Assembly: GCA_965248255.1 (NCBI GenBank)
Contig: CBDFIW010000003.1
Location: forward strand, 992,001 to 1,056,000
Direction: 5' to 3'
DNA: 64,000 nt
Source: JAKZVK01 sp965248255
GTDB taxonomy: Bacteria; Acidobacteriota; Terriglobia; Bryobacterales; UBA6623
Shown: piece after piece, positions 26,822 to 36,636 of the stretch
Layout: the number at the start of each line of letters is the position of its first letter
Position numbering within the stretch: position 1 is the first letter of the stretch
The notes under the pieces: model-generated
The model's database searches: none
Seen by the model: the letters and a program-made list of their open reading frames with translations, nothing else
Told to the model about the DNA's origin: nothing
Program-made: the position numbers and the translations under genes

Positions 26822-27553
26822 ATGGCCTATTACGATCGAATCGCCAGGCAGTGGCATGCCTCAACGGGATACCACGGTGGGCCGTTCAAGCGATTCGTTC
26901 TGAACGACCTTCTCCTCGAAAGAATCGGCTCGCCCGGAGATCAATCGATCCTCGAGCTTGGTGCGGGGAACGGCTACTTTTGCCGCCTGATGTTGCGCCG
27001 CTTTGCCGGCCGGCCGCCCCGGCGACTTGTGATCACCGATCAGTCGCCTGCCCTGCTGGAGACCGCTAAGGGCAACCTGAACGTGCCCGCCGCGGAGTAC
27101 AAAGTGCTCGACGTTCGGCGTGCGTTTCCCTTTCCCGATGGCGCCTTCCACCTGATTCTGGCCACGATGGTCTTCAACGAGGTGAGCGATCGTGGTTTGC
27201 AGCGGGCCTTGCACGAGTGCGCCCGCGTTCTTACCTCGCGGGGACAACTCTTGATGACCGTGGCACACCCTGAATTCATCCGCGATCTTGCGCGGCGAGG
27301 GCAGTTGGCCGGAAGCAGAAACAAATGGACAATGCCCGCGGCCAAAGGCTTGCGATTACCGGTCTACCGACGTTCCGTCAGGGACTACAGTCGTTTGCTG
27401 GAGTCTTCGGGGTTTCAATTTGAGGCCGAGGATGTCTTTGCGGATGCAAGGGTTCTCAAGGCAAAGCCGGGGCTGGGGCAGGCGAGGGCCACACCGCTGG
27501 CATGGGTGGCCGCTTGCGTGAAGCAAGGTGCGGGCCCAACGACAGTTGAATGA
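26822..27553 (+). CDS. class I SAM-dependent methyltransferase
   Basis: 243 residues from ATG 26822 (MAYYDRIARQW). SAM-binding motif I is ILELGAGNGYFCRLML, an acidic residue follows in VITDQSP, and VLDVRRAFPFPDGAFHLI is motif II/III. Resembles Methyltransf_11/25 enzymes acting on small molecules; substrate unknown. GTG 26762 would add 20 non-conserved residues. 66 bases after the TPR gene, so possibly in the same transcript. Confidence 0.82.
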   Translation: MAYYDRIARQWHASTGYHGGPFKRFVLNDLLLERIGSPGDQSILELGAGNGYFCRLMLRRFAGRPPRRLVITDQSPALLETAKGNLNVPAAEYKVLDVRRAFPFPDGAFHLILATMVFNEVSDRGLQRALHECARVLTSRGQLLMTVAHPEFIRDLARRGQLAGSRNKWTMPAAKGLRLPVYRRSVRDYSRLLESSGFQFEAEDVFADARVLKAKPGLGQARATPLAWVAACVKQGAGPTTVE

Positions 27554-27559
27554 AAAGGC

Positions 27560-27862
27560 TCAGTCGAGGTCGATGTCTCTCAGCGCGGGCTTGACCGGGC
27601 CTTCGGTGCGCGCTTTCTTCAGCAAGCCGTCGAAACGCTTGCCCGCCTCTTCTTCGTGGCGTCGCTTGGCTGCTACTTGCTGCTGGAACTGCTCGTCGCG
27701 GCTACTCTCCACCGCCTTCAACTGTTGCACCGCCTCGCGTAGGTCATGTGTCGACGTCTCGGGAGCCGGTAACTCATGCGATAGGATGACCTGATTCGAG
27801 CCGTCGATTGCCAAGATGGCCCCGCAACAGGGGCATTCGGTCTCAAATACCTCGTCCGGCAT
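27560..27862 (-). CDS. small zinc-ribbon/coiled-coil protein
   Basis: 100 residues from ATG 27862. The N-terminus has ETECPCCGAILAID, a CxxC knuckle like those in zinc ribbons, although a second CxxC is missing. The middle is a long charged helix (LREAVQQLKAVESSRDEQF, then VAAKRRHEEEAGKRFD). Acidobacterial genomes carry similar short proteins of unknown role. Convergent with the methyltransferase. Confidence 0.6.
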   Translation of the reverse strand: MPDEVFETECPCCGAILAIDGSNQVILSHELPAPETSTHDLREAVQQLKAVESSRDEQFQQQVAAKRRHEEEAGKRFDGLLKKARTEGPVKPALRDIDLD

Positions 27863-28133
27863 GGTTTCATCGTAACGCACGCGAACTCAATTCGAACTCG
27901 GGAACAAGCTGAGGATTGCCGGTTCACCAGGCCGCCGGCACGCCTTTAGTTTTCGACGGATCCCACCGATACCGTCTGTAAAACGGGCCGCGTGCCGCCC
28001 GCGCTTGAAAGCCCCCACTGATTGAACGATAATTGGGTTCGGGATCGGCGGAACCGCGACCTGTGTCGCAACCCTTCACGCCGCGCAACCATCGAACAGT
28101 TAGACCGAGACTTCCGTAGCGATCGGAGCCCAT

Positions 28134-28406
28134 GTGGACGAGCGCCTCAAGCAGCTGATGCAGCAACTCGGCAATGCGATCAACGAAACGCTGTCCGACT
28201 CCGAGGGCATCGCCGAGGTGATCGGGGAGATCAAGAAGGAAGGCTACGACGTTTTTCTAGTACTCGAGGCCACCATCGGGTTCAATCGCCGCGCCGAAGA
28301 AGAGGGCGGCCGCATTCGCGGCGAGTCGTTCGTTCCCTCCGGGGTATCCTTCACCCAACAGGACCACGCGTTTCTCAAAGCTCTCAAGATCACGATGGAC
28401 GAGTAG
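28134..28406 (+). CDS. small conserved-type protein, function unknown
   Basis: 90 residues from GTG 28134. Predominantly helical: VDERLKQLMQQLGNAINETL, then EVIGEIKKEGYDVFLVLEAT and a C-terminal FTQQDHAFLKALKITMDE. No domain recognised. Coding-like composition and lack of stops support it; an overlapping ATG at 28132 is in another frame. It may be an acidobacterial lineage protein. Confidence 0.55.
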   Translation: MDERLKQLMQQLGNAINETLSDSEGIAEVIGEIKKEGYDVFLVLEATIGFNRRAEEEGGRIRGESFVPSGVSFTQQDHAFLKALKITMDE

Positions 28407-28466
28407 AGTAGCGACTGGCGCCCTTGTCTGTGGCTGGCGCGAAAAGCCGCCTTCTCGGTCAAAGTA

Positions 28467-29519
28467 CTAGACAATCAGCATGCAGTCACCGTAGGAGTAG
28501 AAGCGGTATCCCTCACGTACGGCATGCGCATAGGCGTCGAGTGTCAACTCGCGACCGGCGAAGGCCGACACCAACATCAACAGTGTCGACTGCGGCAGAT
28601 GGAAATTGGTGAACATCAGGTCAACGGCCTTGAATTCGAACCCGGGGTAGATGAAGAGTTCCGTGTCCCCGGAGCAAGCCCTGAAACGCCCGCCGCCCGC
28701 TCTGATAACATGCTCGATCGTACGCACAGTCGTCGTTCCCACCGCGGCGACACGTCCAGCCTCGTTAAGCTGGCGCGCCGCCTGTTCTGACACCTCGAAC
28801 GGCTCAGCGTGCAACTCGTGCTCTTCGACTTCCTCAGCCGCGATGGGCTGAAACGTGCCCAGGCCGACGTGTAACGTGATCTCGACGCGGCCGACTCGCC
28901 GCCGCTCGAGCTGATCCAGCATTTCCGGAGTGAAGTGCAGGCCCGCGGTCGGAGCCGCCACCGCGCCGGGCCGCCGGGCGTAGACGGTTTGGTATCGTTC
29001 CCGGTCTTCTGATTGGTCCGACCTCTTGATGTAAGGCGGCAACGGCGTGTGGCCGATCCGCTGCAGCGCCTGATCGAAGTCGTCCTCGGACTCGAATCGA
29101 AGAACGCGCAAACCCAGCTTGCCGTGTTCGATGATTTCGGCTTCCAGCCCGCCGGGAAACTGAATCCGCTCTCCAACGCGCAGCTTGCGGCCGGGCCGCA
29201 CGAGCGCTTCCCATCGCAGGGGAAGGTCTGCGATCTTTCGCAACAGCAGCACCTCGACCAGGCCTCGGACGTGCGTCTTCGATGTGGTCGCGTGGACGCC
29301 GGCACGACGTCCGAACAAGCGCGCCGGGATGACTTTGGTGTTGTTGAGCGTCAGGCAATCACCTGCACGGAGGTAATTGGGGAAGTCGCGGAAACGGCGG
29401 TCCTCCCACGTCCCACTGGCTCGGTCTAGGACCAGCATGCGCGCATCAGCGCGGTCTTCGAGGGGATGCTGAGAGATTCGCTCCGGCGGAAGCTGATAGT
29501 CGAAGTCGCGGACTCGCAC
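28467..29519 (-). CDS. queA: S-adenosylmethionine:tRNA ribosyltransferase-isomerase
   Basis: Transfers and isomerises the ribosyl group of SAM onto preQ1-modified tRNA to form epoxyqueuosine, a late step of queuosine synthesis. 350 residues with all family landmarks: DFDYQLPPERISQHPLEDR, LTLNNTKVIPARLFG, LPPYI, YQTVYARRPGAVAAPTAGLHF, VGLGTFQPI, GTTTVRTIEH, DLMFTNFHLPQSTLLMLVSAF and YRFYSYGDCMLI. Start ATG 29519. No tgt, yajC or secD neighbour. Confidence 0.96.
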   Translation of the reverse strand: MRVRDFDYQLPPERISQHPLEDRADARMLVLDRASGTWEDRRFRDFPNYLRAGDCLTLNNTKVIPARLFGRRAGVHATTSKTHVRGLVEVLLLRKIADLPLRWEALVRPGRKLRVGERIQFPGGLEAEIIEHGKLGLRVLRFESEDDFDQALQRIGHTPLPPYIKRSDQSEDRERYQTVYARRPGAVAAPTAGLHFTPEMLDQLERRRVGRVEITLHVGLGTFQPIAAEEVEEHELHAEPFEVSEQAARQLNEAGRVAAVGTTTVRTIEHVIRAGGGRFRACSGDTELFIYPGFEFKAVDLMFTNFHLPQSTLLMLVSAFAGRELTLDAYAHAVREGYRFYSYGDCMLIV

Positions 29520-29568
29520 GGTCTCATCTTAGTGAGGTCTTGGACCTCAAACCGACGAGTCGGGGTTC

Positions 29569-29705
29569 ATGTGGCGTAAGCCTCAAGGCTTGCCGAGTCC
29601 CGATTCCTCGGGACTCAGGTCTTCGAAATTTGCAAACTCGTGGCAGATAGCGATCCTGTCTCGCGACGAATCGCGAGACGGCAAGGCTGGAGCCTTGCGC
29701 CACAT
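29569..29705. repeat. 137-bp palindromic (REP/MITE-like) element
   Basis: Termini ATGTGGCGTAAG and the inverse of ATGTGGCGCAAG. Inside are four short perfect or near-perfect hairpins: AAGCCTCAAGGCTT, GAGTCCCGA/TCGGGACTC, TCTCGCGACGAATCGCGAGA and AAGGCTGGAGCCTT. No coding capacity. A related left half occurs at about 12582-12660, so the element is dispersed. Confidence 0.65.
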
Positions 29706-29717
29706 CTCACCTGGATA

Positions 29718-29920
29718 CTAGCGCAAGAACTTCAGCTGTTTGCTCAGATCACACACCGAATAGACGGCCATTGACGTGCGGTAACGAAACCGTTGCGTTT
29801 CTGGATTCGCCGGTGGAAAAACCGCCCGGTTGAGATCGACGCGGGGCCCATCTACCGCCAGGGCGTGCGCGGCCTGAGTTAGCGCAGGGCCCTTCCGCGT
29901 GGTAGTCGAGGGGGTTCCGG
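29718..29920 (-). other. orphan coding-like tail overlapping the propeller gene end
   Basis: Open frame on the minus strand ending at TAG 29718-29720 with protein-like residues (HALAVDGPRVDLNRAVFPP, then SMAVYSVCDLSKQLKFLR). It overlaps the last codons of the gene at 29879 in a different frame and has no obvious start. It could be the true C-terminus of that protein after a frameshift, or the end of a lost gene. Confidence 0.3.
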
Positions 29921-31021
29921 CGCGGGGGATGGCGCCATCAGCGCGTCGCCTGGAGGCACGAAAACGATGCGCGGTGCAGGCTGCCCGTTGGACTCATGAT
30001 CGGCGTCGAGCAGCATCACGGGAAAAGCCGAGGCGCCGGTAATGCGGAACACGGCATTCCCTGCAAGTGCCTTCAAACGGCTGGGTTGGCACTCGCACGT
30101 TACGAGGTTCGGCGAGTCACCGTTAGCGGGCAGGATCACCACCTGGTTTGTCTGTGAGCTTGCGGCAAACACGCGTTCGTTGTCCGCCGAGGCAGCCACA
30201 GCCACCGGCCGCAGGATGCTTTCCCGCTCGCCGCCCAGTACGGTAGCCTGCGCTGCCCCTCGGACATCACGCACCAGCAACACCTCGTTTCGATCGTAGT
30301 CCGCAACCACGGCGTCCGAAGAGCCGTGCAAGAACGCGATCGACGAAGGTCGCCCGACGGGCAGGATAGATCGAGGAGACTGCTGCGGCCCCACAAGATA
30401 AACCGAGCCGCCGCCTTCAGCCGATACACCGGCCAGGACGGATTCGCCATCGTCGCTGATGGCGAGCGCCGCCAGTACACCTGGCACTGTCTCGACCGAA
30501 GCGCGGCCCCGCGCCTGAGGATCGTCGGGGAGGCCCGTCACGATTTGCACCTGCTTCGTCTGGCGGTTGTAGAGACCGGCGGCCCCACCGCTGGGGCTCA
30601 GCACAATGCGATCGATCCCGGTGTCGAGCCCGGAGGTCTCGATCTCAACCAGTTCAGCTCCGCTCAGATCGTAGAGATGCGCCTCACCCGTGCTGCTCTC
30701 GAAGCCGAACCCGTACTTTGGTTGGGACGAAACCTCTAGCCCGCCCAGATGCACTTCGAATGGGAACGCAGGCGCCATCTGTGACGCACCGGCGATACCA
30801 AGCAGCCGCCAAAGGAGCTGCGTTTGACGATCGAATATGTAGCCGAGGACCGGGCCCTCGACCGGATTGCCGCTGTCCTCTAGCGAGGCGCCTTCCGCCA
30901 GAGCCTTAACTACGGCCGGCGCTGAAACTGCTACCTCTACTTGCGCCGAGCAAAGGACCGGAGTGAGGATCAGCAGCCATCCAAGCCCACGGGCTGCCGG
31001 GGGTTTCCATGCCAGTTTCAT
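29879..31021 (-). CDS. secreted beta-propeller-like protein
   Basis: 380 residues from ATG 31021: signal peptide GLGWLLILTPVLCSAQ, then a series of about 40-residue blade-like units (IDRIVLSPSGGAAGLYNRQT, ALAISDDGESVLAGVSAEGG, VAVAASADNERVFAASSQTN) resembling YVTN/SMP-30-type propellers. The C-terminus is Pro/Arg-rich. No catalytic site visible. Likely an extracytoplasmic binding protein. ORF continues 23 codons upstream of the chosen start without a signal-like sequence. Confidence 0.7.
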   Translation of the reverse strand: MKLAWKPPAARGLGWLLILTPVLCSAQVEVAVSAPAVVKALAEGASLEDSGNPVEGPVLGYIFDRQTQLLWRLLGIAGASQMAPAFPFEVHLGGLEVSSQPKYGFGFESSTGEAHLYDLSGAELVEIETSGLDTGIDRIVLSPSGGAAGLYNRQTKQVQIVTGLPDDPQARGRASVETVPGVLAALAISDDGESVLAGVSAEGGGSVYLVGPQQSPRSILPVGRPSSIAFLHGSSDAVVADYDRNEVLLVRDVRGAAQATVLGGERESILRPVAVAASADNERVFAASSQTNQVVILPANGDSPNLVTCECQPSRLKALAGNAVFRITGASAFPVMLLDADHESNGQPAPRIVFVPPGDALMAPSPAPEPPRLPRGRALR

Positions 31022-31198
31022 TTCGCTGTTGCAGCTCTCGTAGGCCGCTGGACGTGAGTTAGAACGCTCGTCTCCGGCGTGCGAGTTCACCGGGGAAGCG
31101 GTGCCGTGACAACCTAGGTAACGCCCCTCCGTCCTAGTTGAGTGCCCCGGTTGAGGTTACCACAAAGGCACCCGCGAAGCGCAGGATTCGAAGAGCCC

Positions 31199-32786
31199 TG
31201 TCAAGGCCCAATGAAATGTCCCCTTCGGTAGCCCAGTAGAAGTGTCCCCTTGGTGATAGGAGAGAATCGTCATCGTCGGGGCTGTGGAACTGTGGGAATC
31301 GCGCAGCGATTTCCAAGGGGCGGTGGGAAGGGTGGAAAACCATCCACGGTTCCTCGAGCCCGGCACGGCTGCCGCCACAAGGTTTTCCACGCTTTCCATC
31401 CGACCCGGCATTTCCACAGCCCTCTTATGAATTCGCAGCTCGTGTTTTCCGCAGCACAGCTCGCCGCCAGGGGTGATTCGCCGCCGGCTTGCGTCCGGCC
31501 ACCACGTTCCCCTGCGGTGCCGGCTTCGTCCGCAGCCGTGGCGTCGGCGTGGCGATCACTTCGTGCTCGATCTCGTGCCCCTCAAACCTCACCTGCAAGC
31601 TCTCATCGCGCCCCTGTTGGACCGTCACCCGTGCACCCGCCCCCACGCCCTGATTGCGTTTCGGCTTCAACTGCAAACAACGATTCTCGAAACGCACCAC
31701 CTGGTCGTTGCTCACCACCCGTTCGTATTCGAAGCAGAACACGCCTCGCAGCTCGGTGCCGCGGGGTAGCGCCTGGTGAAAGTCCGCTCCCGCCGCCGGC
31801 TCGCAGCAGAAGCGCTCGTTGTGCTCGGCTAAGTACTCCTCGCCGAGGTAACGGTTCGCCGCCTCGTAATCAACGATGCCCCGCAGCCGCATCTTCTTGA
31901 TCAGGCGGTCCTGGTGCGTGCCGTGATGGCGTTCGACACGTCCCTTGGCTTGCGGCGACGATGCGGCAATGATGCCAATGCCAAGCTTCGCGCACATGCG
32001 CCCGAACTGCGTCTCGGGCTTGATGCCTTCCAGTGCTTACCGCGACGTCGGCTGGCGCTGGTAGACGTTTTTCCAGTCGCAGTACAACGCCTTGGGAACG
32101 CCGTGTTGGCGCACCCAGGCTTGGAGCAGATCGGCCGCGGCCCAGGTCGTTTCCTGGCCCGAGAAGCGGCACAGTGCAAGACCGGTCGCGTCATCGACAA
32201 AGTTCATCAAACAGGCTTTCGGGCCGCGTCCTTCCAGCCAGTGGTGGTGCGAACCGTCGAGTTGAATCAGCTCGCCGAAGTGCGCTTTGCGTTGCCGCCG
32301 GCTGCGATGCGGTGGGCGCTTGCGACTCCGGCTCCACAGGCCCGCCGCGAGCATCCAGCGCCGCAGCGTTTCGCGCGGCACTTCCAGGCCCTGATCGGCT
32401 GCCAGATGTTCCGACGCCAGCGTCGGCCCGAAGCGCTCGTGCCCCTCGCCCGCATAGTTTGCGTGCACCAACTCGAGAACCTGCTCGCGGCGCTTGTCAT
32501 CGGCTCGGTTCGAAGCGCGGCCGACGTTACCGTGCACCAAAGCCTTGACCCCGCCTGCTCGGTAACGCTTGTTGAGCCGCTTCGCTTGGCGGTAGCTGAC
32601 CTCCAGCAGTGCGGTGGCTTCGGTCAACTTCAGTTCCCCTCGTTTCACTCGGCTCAGCACTTCGCCGCGCCTCAACTCCTTGGCACTCATCCATGTCCTT
32701 CCCAATCTTTCACCTCCTCGCAGAGGTCCAGATTAGGGGACATTTCTATTGGGCGCTCAAGGGGACATTATCATTGGGCTTCAACA
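31199..32786 (-). mobile_element. IS1202/ISNCY-type insertion sequence, copy 2 (inverted, transposase broken)
   Basis: About 1588 bp, nearly identical to copy 1 but in the opposite orientation. The transposase-distal end starts TGTCAAGGCCCAATGAAATG at 31199; the transposase-proximal end finishes at 32786 (TTCAACA). The two flanks share no duplication with each other. The right flank begins CAATTCAATACCGGACC, which matches the right flank of copy 3 in reverse complement (16/17). Confidence 0.88.
31425..32705 (-). pseudogene. ISNCY/IS1202-type transposase, nonsense mutation
   Basis: Same 426-codon gene as copy 1 but codon 223 (Glu, GAA) is TAA at 32037-32039, between the second Asp (D210) and the catalytic Glu (E258). 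The two open parts (32037-32705 and 31425-31997) remain in one frame. Only a truncated, inactive protein is expected. Confidence 0.88.
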
Positions 32787-33292
32787 CAATTCAATACCGG
32801 ACCCAATCGATTCCTCTGCGGATGTTGAAGCGTTTGGAGCCAGGAAAAGCTCTCGATGTCGGGATGGGCCAGGGCCGTAACGCGATCTACCTTGCGCAAC
32901 AAGGTTGGGACGTGACCGGCTTTGATCCAGCCGTCTTCGCGCTACAGAAGGCTGACCAGAGGGCCTCCGAGCTGGGCGTCAAGGTGAACATCGTTGTTGC
33001 AGGCGAAGAAGACTTCGATTGGGGCGAGGAGCAGTGGGACCTGATTCTCTTTAGCTACGCGGACGTAAATCAAAACGTGGAGCGAGCACGCCGCTCGCTT
33101 CGGTCCGGCGGCGTCGTAGTCGTCGAGGGTTTCCACGGGGCACGCGACGACAACAATGTATTCTTCGACGACAACGAACTCATTGAGCTTTTCCCCGATT
33201 TCCGCATCTTGCAGTACGAAGATGTGGAGGATGTGGCCGACTTCGGCTTAAAGCGCCTGAGGGTAGTCCGGATGCTCGCGCAGAAGCCGTAG
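32787..33292 (+). pseudogene. SAM-dependent methyltransferase, C-terminal half cut off by IS copy 2
   Basis: Starts at the IS edge with QFNTGPNRFLC, loses a base near 32818, and continues from ATG 32821: MLKRLEPGKALDVGMGQGRN (SAM motif I), AIYLAQQGWDVTGFDP, WGEEQWDLILFSYADV, GVVVVEGFHG and GLKRLRVVRMLAQKP. This is the catalytic part of a methyltransferase family normally preceded by a helical region ending in FNTEPN. That N-terminal region lies at 54136-54506 on the other side of IS copy 3. A product from ATG 32821 is possible but would lack the N-terminal part. Confidence 0.82.
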
Positions 33293-33750
33293 GCCGTGCA
33301 ATTTGGCACGGGCCTACGCACAGTCGCGAGACTGGACTTCTGCGGCAACGACTCCTCGCAGCAAGCGATCTCGAGCGTTCCCGGCTCGCTTCCGGGATGG
33401 GGGGTGATCTCAATGGGTCGATGCAACACCTTTCCTGGAAGGAAGGGTGAAGTGTAAGCCTAAGAAATCAAAAGGGTAACGATGAGGACACCGCGCTTCC
33501 TGCTAGATCCTGTTGAAGTACAAGAGGTTACGCGGTTGCGGTTGGGGGCTTCGGATGATGGGTAAGCCACTAGTCCCTCTCGGCGTTCGGACACTCCAGC
33601 TAAAGGATTTGACGCGGGTGTTGCGTTGACCGGTTGAGCCGGCAGGGATTGTCGGAAGTGAAGCTTTACGGTGGGTCATATGCCGTTGCAGCAAGCCCAG
33701 CCCTACACTTTGCCCGGAACACCCATGACCGCCTACCGAACGCGGACGCT
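33293..33750. other. intergenic stretch, no gene recognised
   Basis: 460 bp between the methyltransferase relic and the sensor kinase, whose genes converge here. An imperfect hairpin (AGGCCGTGC / GCACGGGCCT, 33291-33317) may terminate transcription. Short open frames are not protein-like. Confidence 0.45.
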
Positions 33751-35121
33751 TCAACCTGTGCGGGCCGACTCTTGACCACGACCCGAGCGGAGTGGCAACT
33801 CAAGTCTGGCGATGCAGCCCGTCGTATCTTTGCGGTTCTCCAGCGTCAGCGCCCCACCGTGGTTCTCCGCGATCTTGCGGGAAAGGACCAGGCCGATGCC
33901 TGTTCCATTGGGCTTAGTGGTGAAAAATGGAACGAACAGATTCGCATCACTCGATAGCTCCGGTCCTTCGTCAAGCACGTGAATCCGGGCCGTCTTTCCA
34001 TTCCGGCTCCAACCGATCTGAACGCTGCCGCCCGTCTGGGCCTCAGCCTCCGCCCCGTTCTGAACGAGGTTGATAAGCAGCTGCTCCAGTTGGGCTGAGT
34101 CGGCGTCAACTGTGAGGTCCGGTCCAGATTCGACGTGAACGCCGAAGGCCTGCTTGATCTTCGCGACCCGTTCAACGCACTCACGAAGCTTCACGGCTTC
34201 AAAGTTCGGTGGCGGAAGCTTCGCAAGCCGCGCATACGCGCTCGTAAAGCGGCCCAGCGCCTCGGCACGTGACCCGATCGCCCCAAGACCTTGCTCCATG
34301 TCCTGCTGCCAATCCGGGTCAGACGTCGGCCGACGCAGCATCGATCGAAGACTGCCCGTAATCGACTGGATCGGCGCCAGCGAGTTGTTGAGTTCGTGGC
34401 TGAGGACGCGGACCAACCGCTGCCAAGCCTGTAACTCTTCTTCTCGAAGCTCCAGTGTTAGGTCGGCAAGCACCAAAAGCCGATGCGGTACACCCTGCTC
34501 GTGGAACTTCGTGCAAGTGATTCCCCAGCGCCCGGATCCGCCGGCGAACGACTTCTGCAGAGTCCGCGGTGCGCTCTTGTCAAGGCATTCCACCAGGTCA
34601 AGTTCACCGGCGGTGCGGCCCAACAGGCGCTCTTCGGGCGCTCCTAGGAGCTTAGCCCCCGCCCGGTTGACAAGACGCAGCCGGTCTTGGTTGTCGAAAG
34701 TGAAGACCGCGACATCAATCTCCTGCATGACTTTTCGGAGCAGGTGTGTCGCTTCGACGGCGCTGAGGCGTTGCTCGCGCAACATCTGCCCCATCAGGTT
34801 GACTTCGTCCATCACTTCGCCCAGTGCGTCTTCCCTGGCAACACGGGCGCGAAGCGAATAGTCACCTTCGCGCAGGGCTGCCAGCAAGTTGGCGAGCGTT
34901 CGTAAAGGAAACACAACTCGCTGCCGAACCGCAAAAGAAAACCCAAGCCAGGAAACCACGATGAGAATCAGAAACGTCCATTGAGCCTTGGGAGTGTAAT
35001 CTCCGGTGAACAGGAAAACCATCGAGGCGACCACCGCCGGCAGGCCTGCCAGAAGGGAATACGCAAGCACGCGCCGTTCGTGTCGCGGCGGCTGCTTCGG
35101 GTCGTTGCGATGGAACAGCAC
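33751..35121 (-). CDS. NtrY-like sensor histidine kinase
   Basis: 456 residues from GTG 35121. Two membrane helices (VLAYSLLAGLPAVVASMVFLF and WTFLILIVVSWLGFSFAV), a HAMP-like linker, a PAS domain (VAVFTFDNQDRLRLVNRAGAKLL), HisKA with VLSHELNNSLAPI and HATPase (LLINLVQNGAEAE, FVPFFTTKPNGTGIGLVLSR). The G1 box is DEGPELS where DxGxG is usual, a moderate departure. Starts 17 bases after the NtrC-like regulator stop on the same strand, clearly its partner. Such pairs in Acidobacteria often adjoin MacB-like permeases, as here. Confidence 0.88.
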   Translation of the reverse strand: MLFHRNDPKQPPRHERRVLAYSLLAGLPAVVASMVFLFTGDYTPKAQWTFLILIVVSWLGFSFAVRQRVVFPLRTLANLLAALREGDYSLRARVAREDALGEVMDEVNLMGQMLREQRLSAVEATHLLRKVMQEIDVAVFTFDNQDRLRLVNRAGAKLLGAPEERLLGRTAGELDLVECLDKSAPRTLQKSFAGGSGRWGITCTKFHEQGVPHRLLVLADLTLELREEELQAWQRLVRVLSHELNNSLAPIQSITGSLRSMLRRPTSDPDWQQDMEQGLGAIGSRAEALGRFTSAYARLAKLPPPNFEAVKLRECVERVAKIKQAFGVHVESGPDLTVDADSAQLEQLLINLVQNGAEAEAQTGGSVQIGWSRNGKTARIHVLDEGPELSSDANLFVPFFTTKPNGTGIGLVLSRKIAENHGGALTLENRKDTTGCIARLELPLRSGRGQESARTG

Positions 35122-35138
35122 GGATTCAGGTTCTCGCT

Positions 35139-36488
35139 CTAGAGGCCGTATTTTTGGAGCCGCCGGTACATGGCGCTGCGGCTGAGGCCCAGATCCTTCG
35201 CCGCACCGGTGACGCTGCCATTGCATCTCTCGAGCGTCTTCTTGATGAGATAGCGCTCCACTTCTTCAAGGCTCATGTCCTCCAGCCGGGGTGCGCCGGC
35301 GGCAGGTGCGGCGAGGCCCAGGTCCGTCTCGGTGACCCCCTCGCCCTTGGCCATCAGCACACTCCGCTGGACTACGTGATTCAGTTCGCGCACATTCCCC
35401 GGCCATGGGTGGCGAAGAAGCGAATCCATCGCCGTGGCTTCGAACCCTTGCAGCCGCTTGCCATAGCGCTTGCCGGCTTCTTCAAGAAAGTGCGCGGCGA
35501 GCATGGGTATGTCCTCCGCACGCTCGCGCAACGGCGGCAGATGAATCTCTACCGTGTTCAGGCGGAACAACAGGTCATCTCGAAACCGCCCTTGGTCAAC
35601 CGTACAAGGCAGGTCCGCATTGGTCGCTGACAGCACCCGCGCATCGACTTTGCGGGTCTTCGATGAACCGACACGTTCAACCTCGCCTGTCTCGAGAACA
35701 CGCAACAGCCGAGCCTGCTGAGCGGGGGTGATGTTCGCGATCTCATCGAGAAACAGTGTCCCGCCGTGCGCAAGCTCAAACCGCCCGATACGGTCCGCGG
35801 CGGCCCCGGTGAACGCGCCTTTCGTATGTCCGAAAATCTCGCTTTCAAAAACGCCCTCGGCCAAGCCACCGATATTGACCGAAATCATCGCGTTCTTCGC
35901 TCGCGGCGAGATCTGATGCAGCGTCTGCGCCACGATTTCCTTCCCCGTTCCATGCTCGCCGGTAATGAGAACGTTGGCATCCGAAGGGCCGACCCGCGCG
36001 ATCATCTCCAATACGGGTTTCATCGCCGCCGACTCTGCAATGAGCGTCGGGAGACCGTCGTTGCGCAGGATTTCGTTCTCGACCTGCAGGCGGCGCTCAT
36101 TGCGAAGCGCCCGGGCCAGTTCGGTCTGTGCGCGGACGATGCTAACGAGCCGGGTGTTGTCCCACGGTTTTTGGACGAAGTCGCGTGCGCCCCTCCTCAT
36201 CGCTTCCACCGCGAGTTCGACGCTTCCCCAGGCGGTCATCACGACCACTGGCAGTGTGGAGTCGATCGCCCGGAGCCTTGACAACAGGTCGAGCCCTTCG
36301 TGTCCCGATGTAGTGTCGCGTGTGTAGTTCAGATCTATGAGGACGACATCGAACTCGTCCTTCGCAACGGAGCGCAGAACTTGCGCGGGAGATATTGCGG
36401 ATTTCGTCTCATAGCCTTCCCCTTTGAGGAGAAGGCGCAGGGCGGTGAGTACGTCCTGTTGATCGTCGGCAATAAGGACTTTCGACAT
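35139..36488 (-). CDS. NtrC-family sigma-54-dependent response regulator
   Basis: 449 residues: receiver (VLIADDQQD, phosphoacceptor Asp in VVLIDLNY, K in FVQKPW), AAA+ domain with Walker A GEHGTGKE, the sigma-54 loop GAFTGA, Walker B GGTLFLDEI, arginine-finger region FRDDLLFRLN, and a Fis-type HTH at the end (GSVTGAAKDLGLSRSAMYRR). ATP-driven activator of sigma-54 promoters when phosphorylated by the adjacent NtrY-like kinase. The natural target may be the neighbouring ABC permease gene, now broken. Confidence 0.93.
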   Translation of the reverse strand: MSKVLIADDQQDVLTALRLLLKGEGYETKSAISPAQVLRSVAKDEFDVVLIDLNYTRDTTSGHEGLDLLSRLRAIDSTLPVVVMTAWGSVELAVEAMRRGARDFVQKPWDNTRLVSIVRAQTELARALRNERRLQVENEILRNDGLPTLIAESAAMKPVLEMIARVGPSDANVLITGEHGTGKEIVAQTLHQISPRAKNAMISVNIGGLAEGVFESEIFGHTKGAFTGAAADRIGRFELAHGGTLFLDEIANITPAQQARLLRVLETGEVERVGSSKTRKVDARVLSATNADLPCTVDQGRFRDDLLFRLNTVEIHLPPLRERAEDIPMLAAHFLEEAGKRYGKRLQGFEATAMDSLLRHPWPGNVRELNHVVQRSVLMAKGEGVTETDLGLAAPAAGAPRLEDMSLEEVERYLIKKTLERCNGSVTGAAKDLGLSRSAMYRRLQKYGL

Positions 36489-36636
36489 GGTGGCGCGGCT
36501 ACATGCTGAGCCTATCGCGCGGCGGCCCGGAAAACAATGACTGGCGACCCTGTACTAAGGAGGCATTGTTGATGCCTGCGCCGTCGGGCAACCACACCTC
36601 GCAAACGGGCGAGAGATTGGTACTGCCGGCCATGGG

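Noticed and set aside
31175..31200. tRNA-like T-loop TTCGAATCC beside IS copy 2
   Set aside because: The flanking bases do not form a T stem, and no acceptor or anticodon arm could be drawn on either side.
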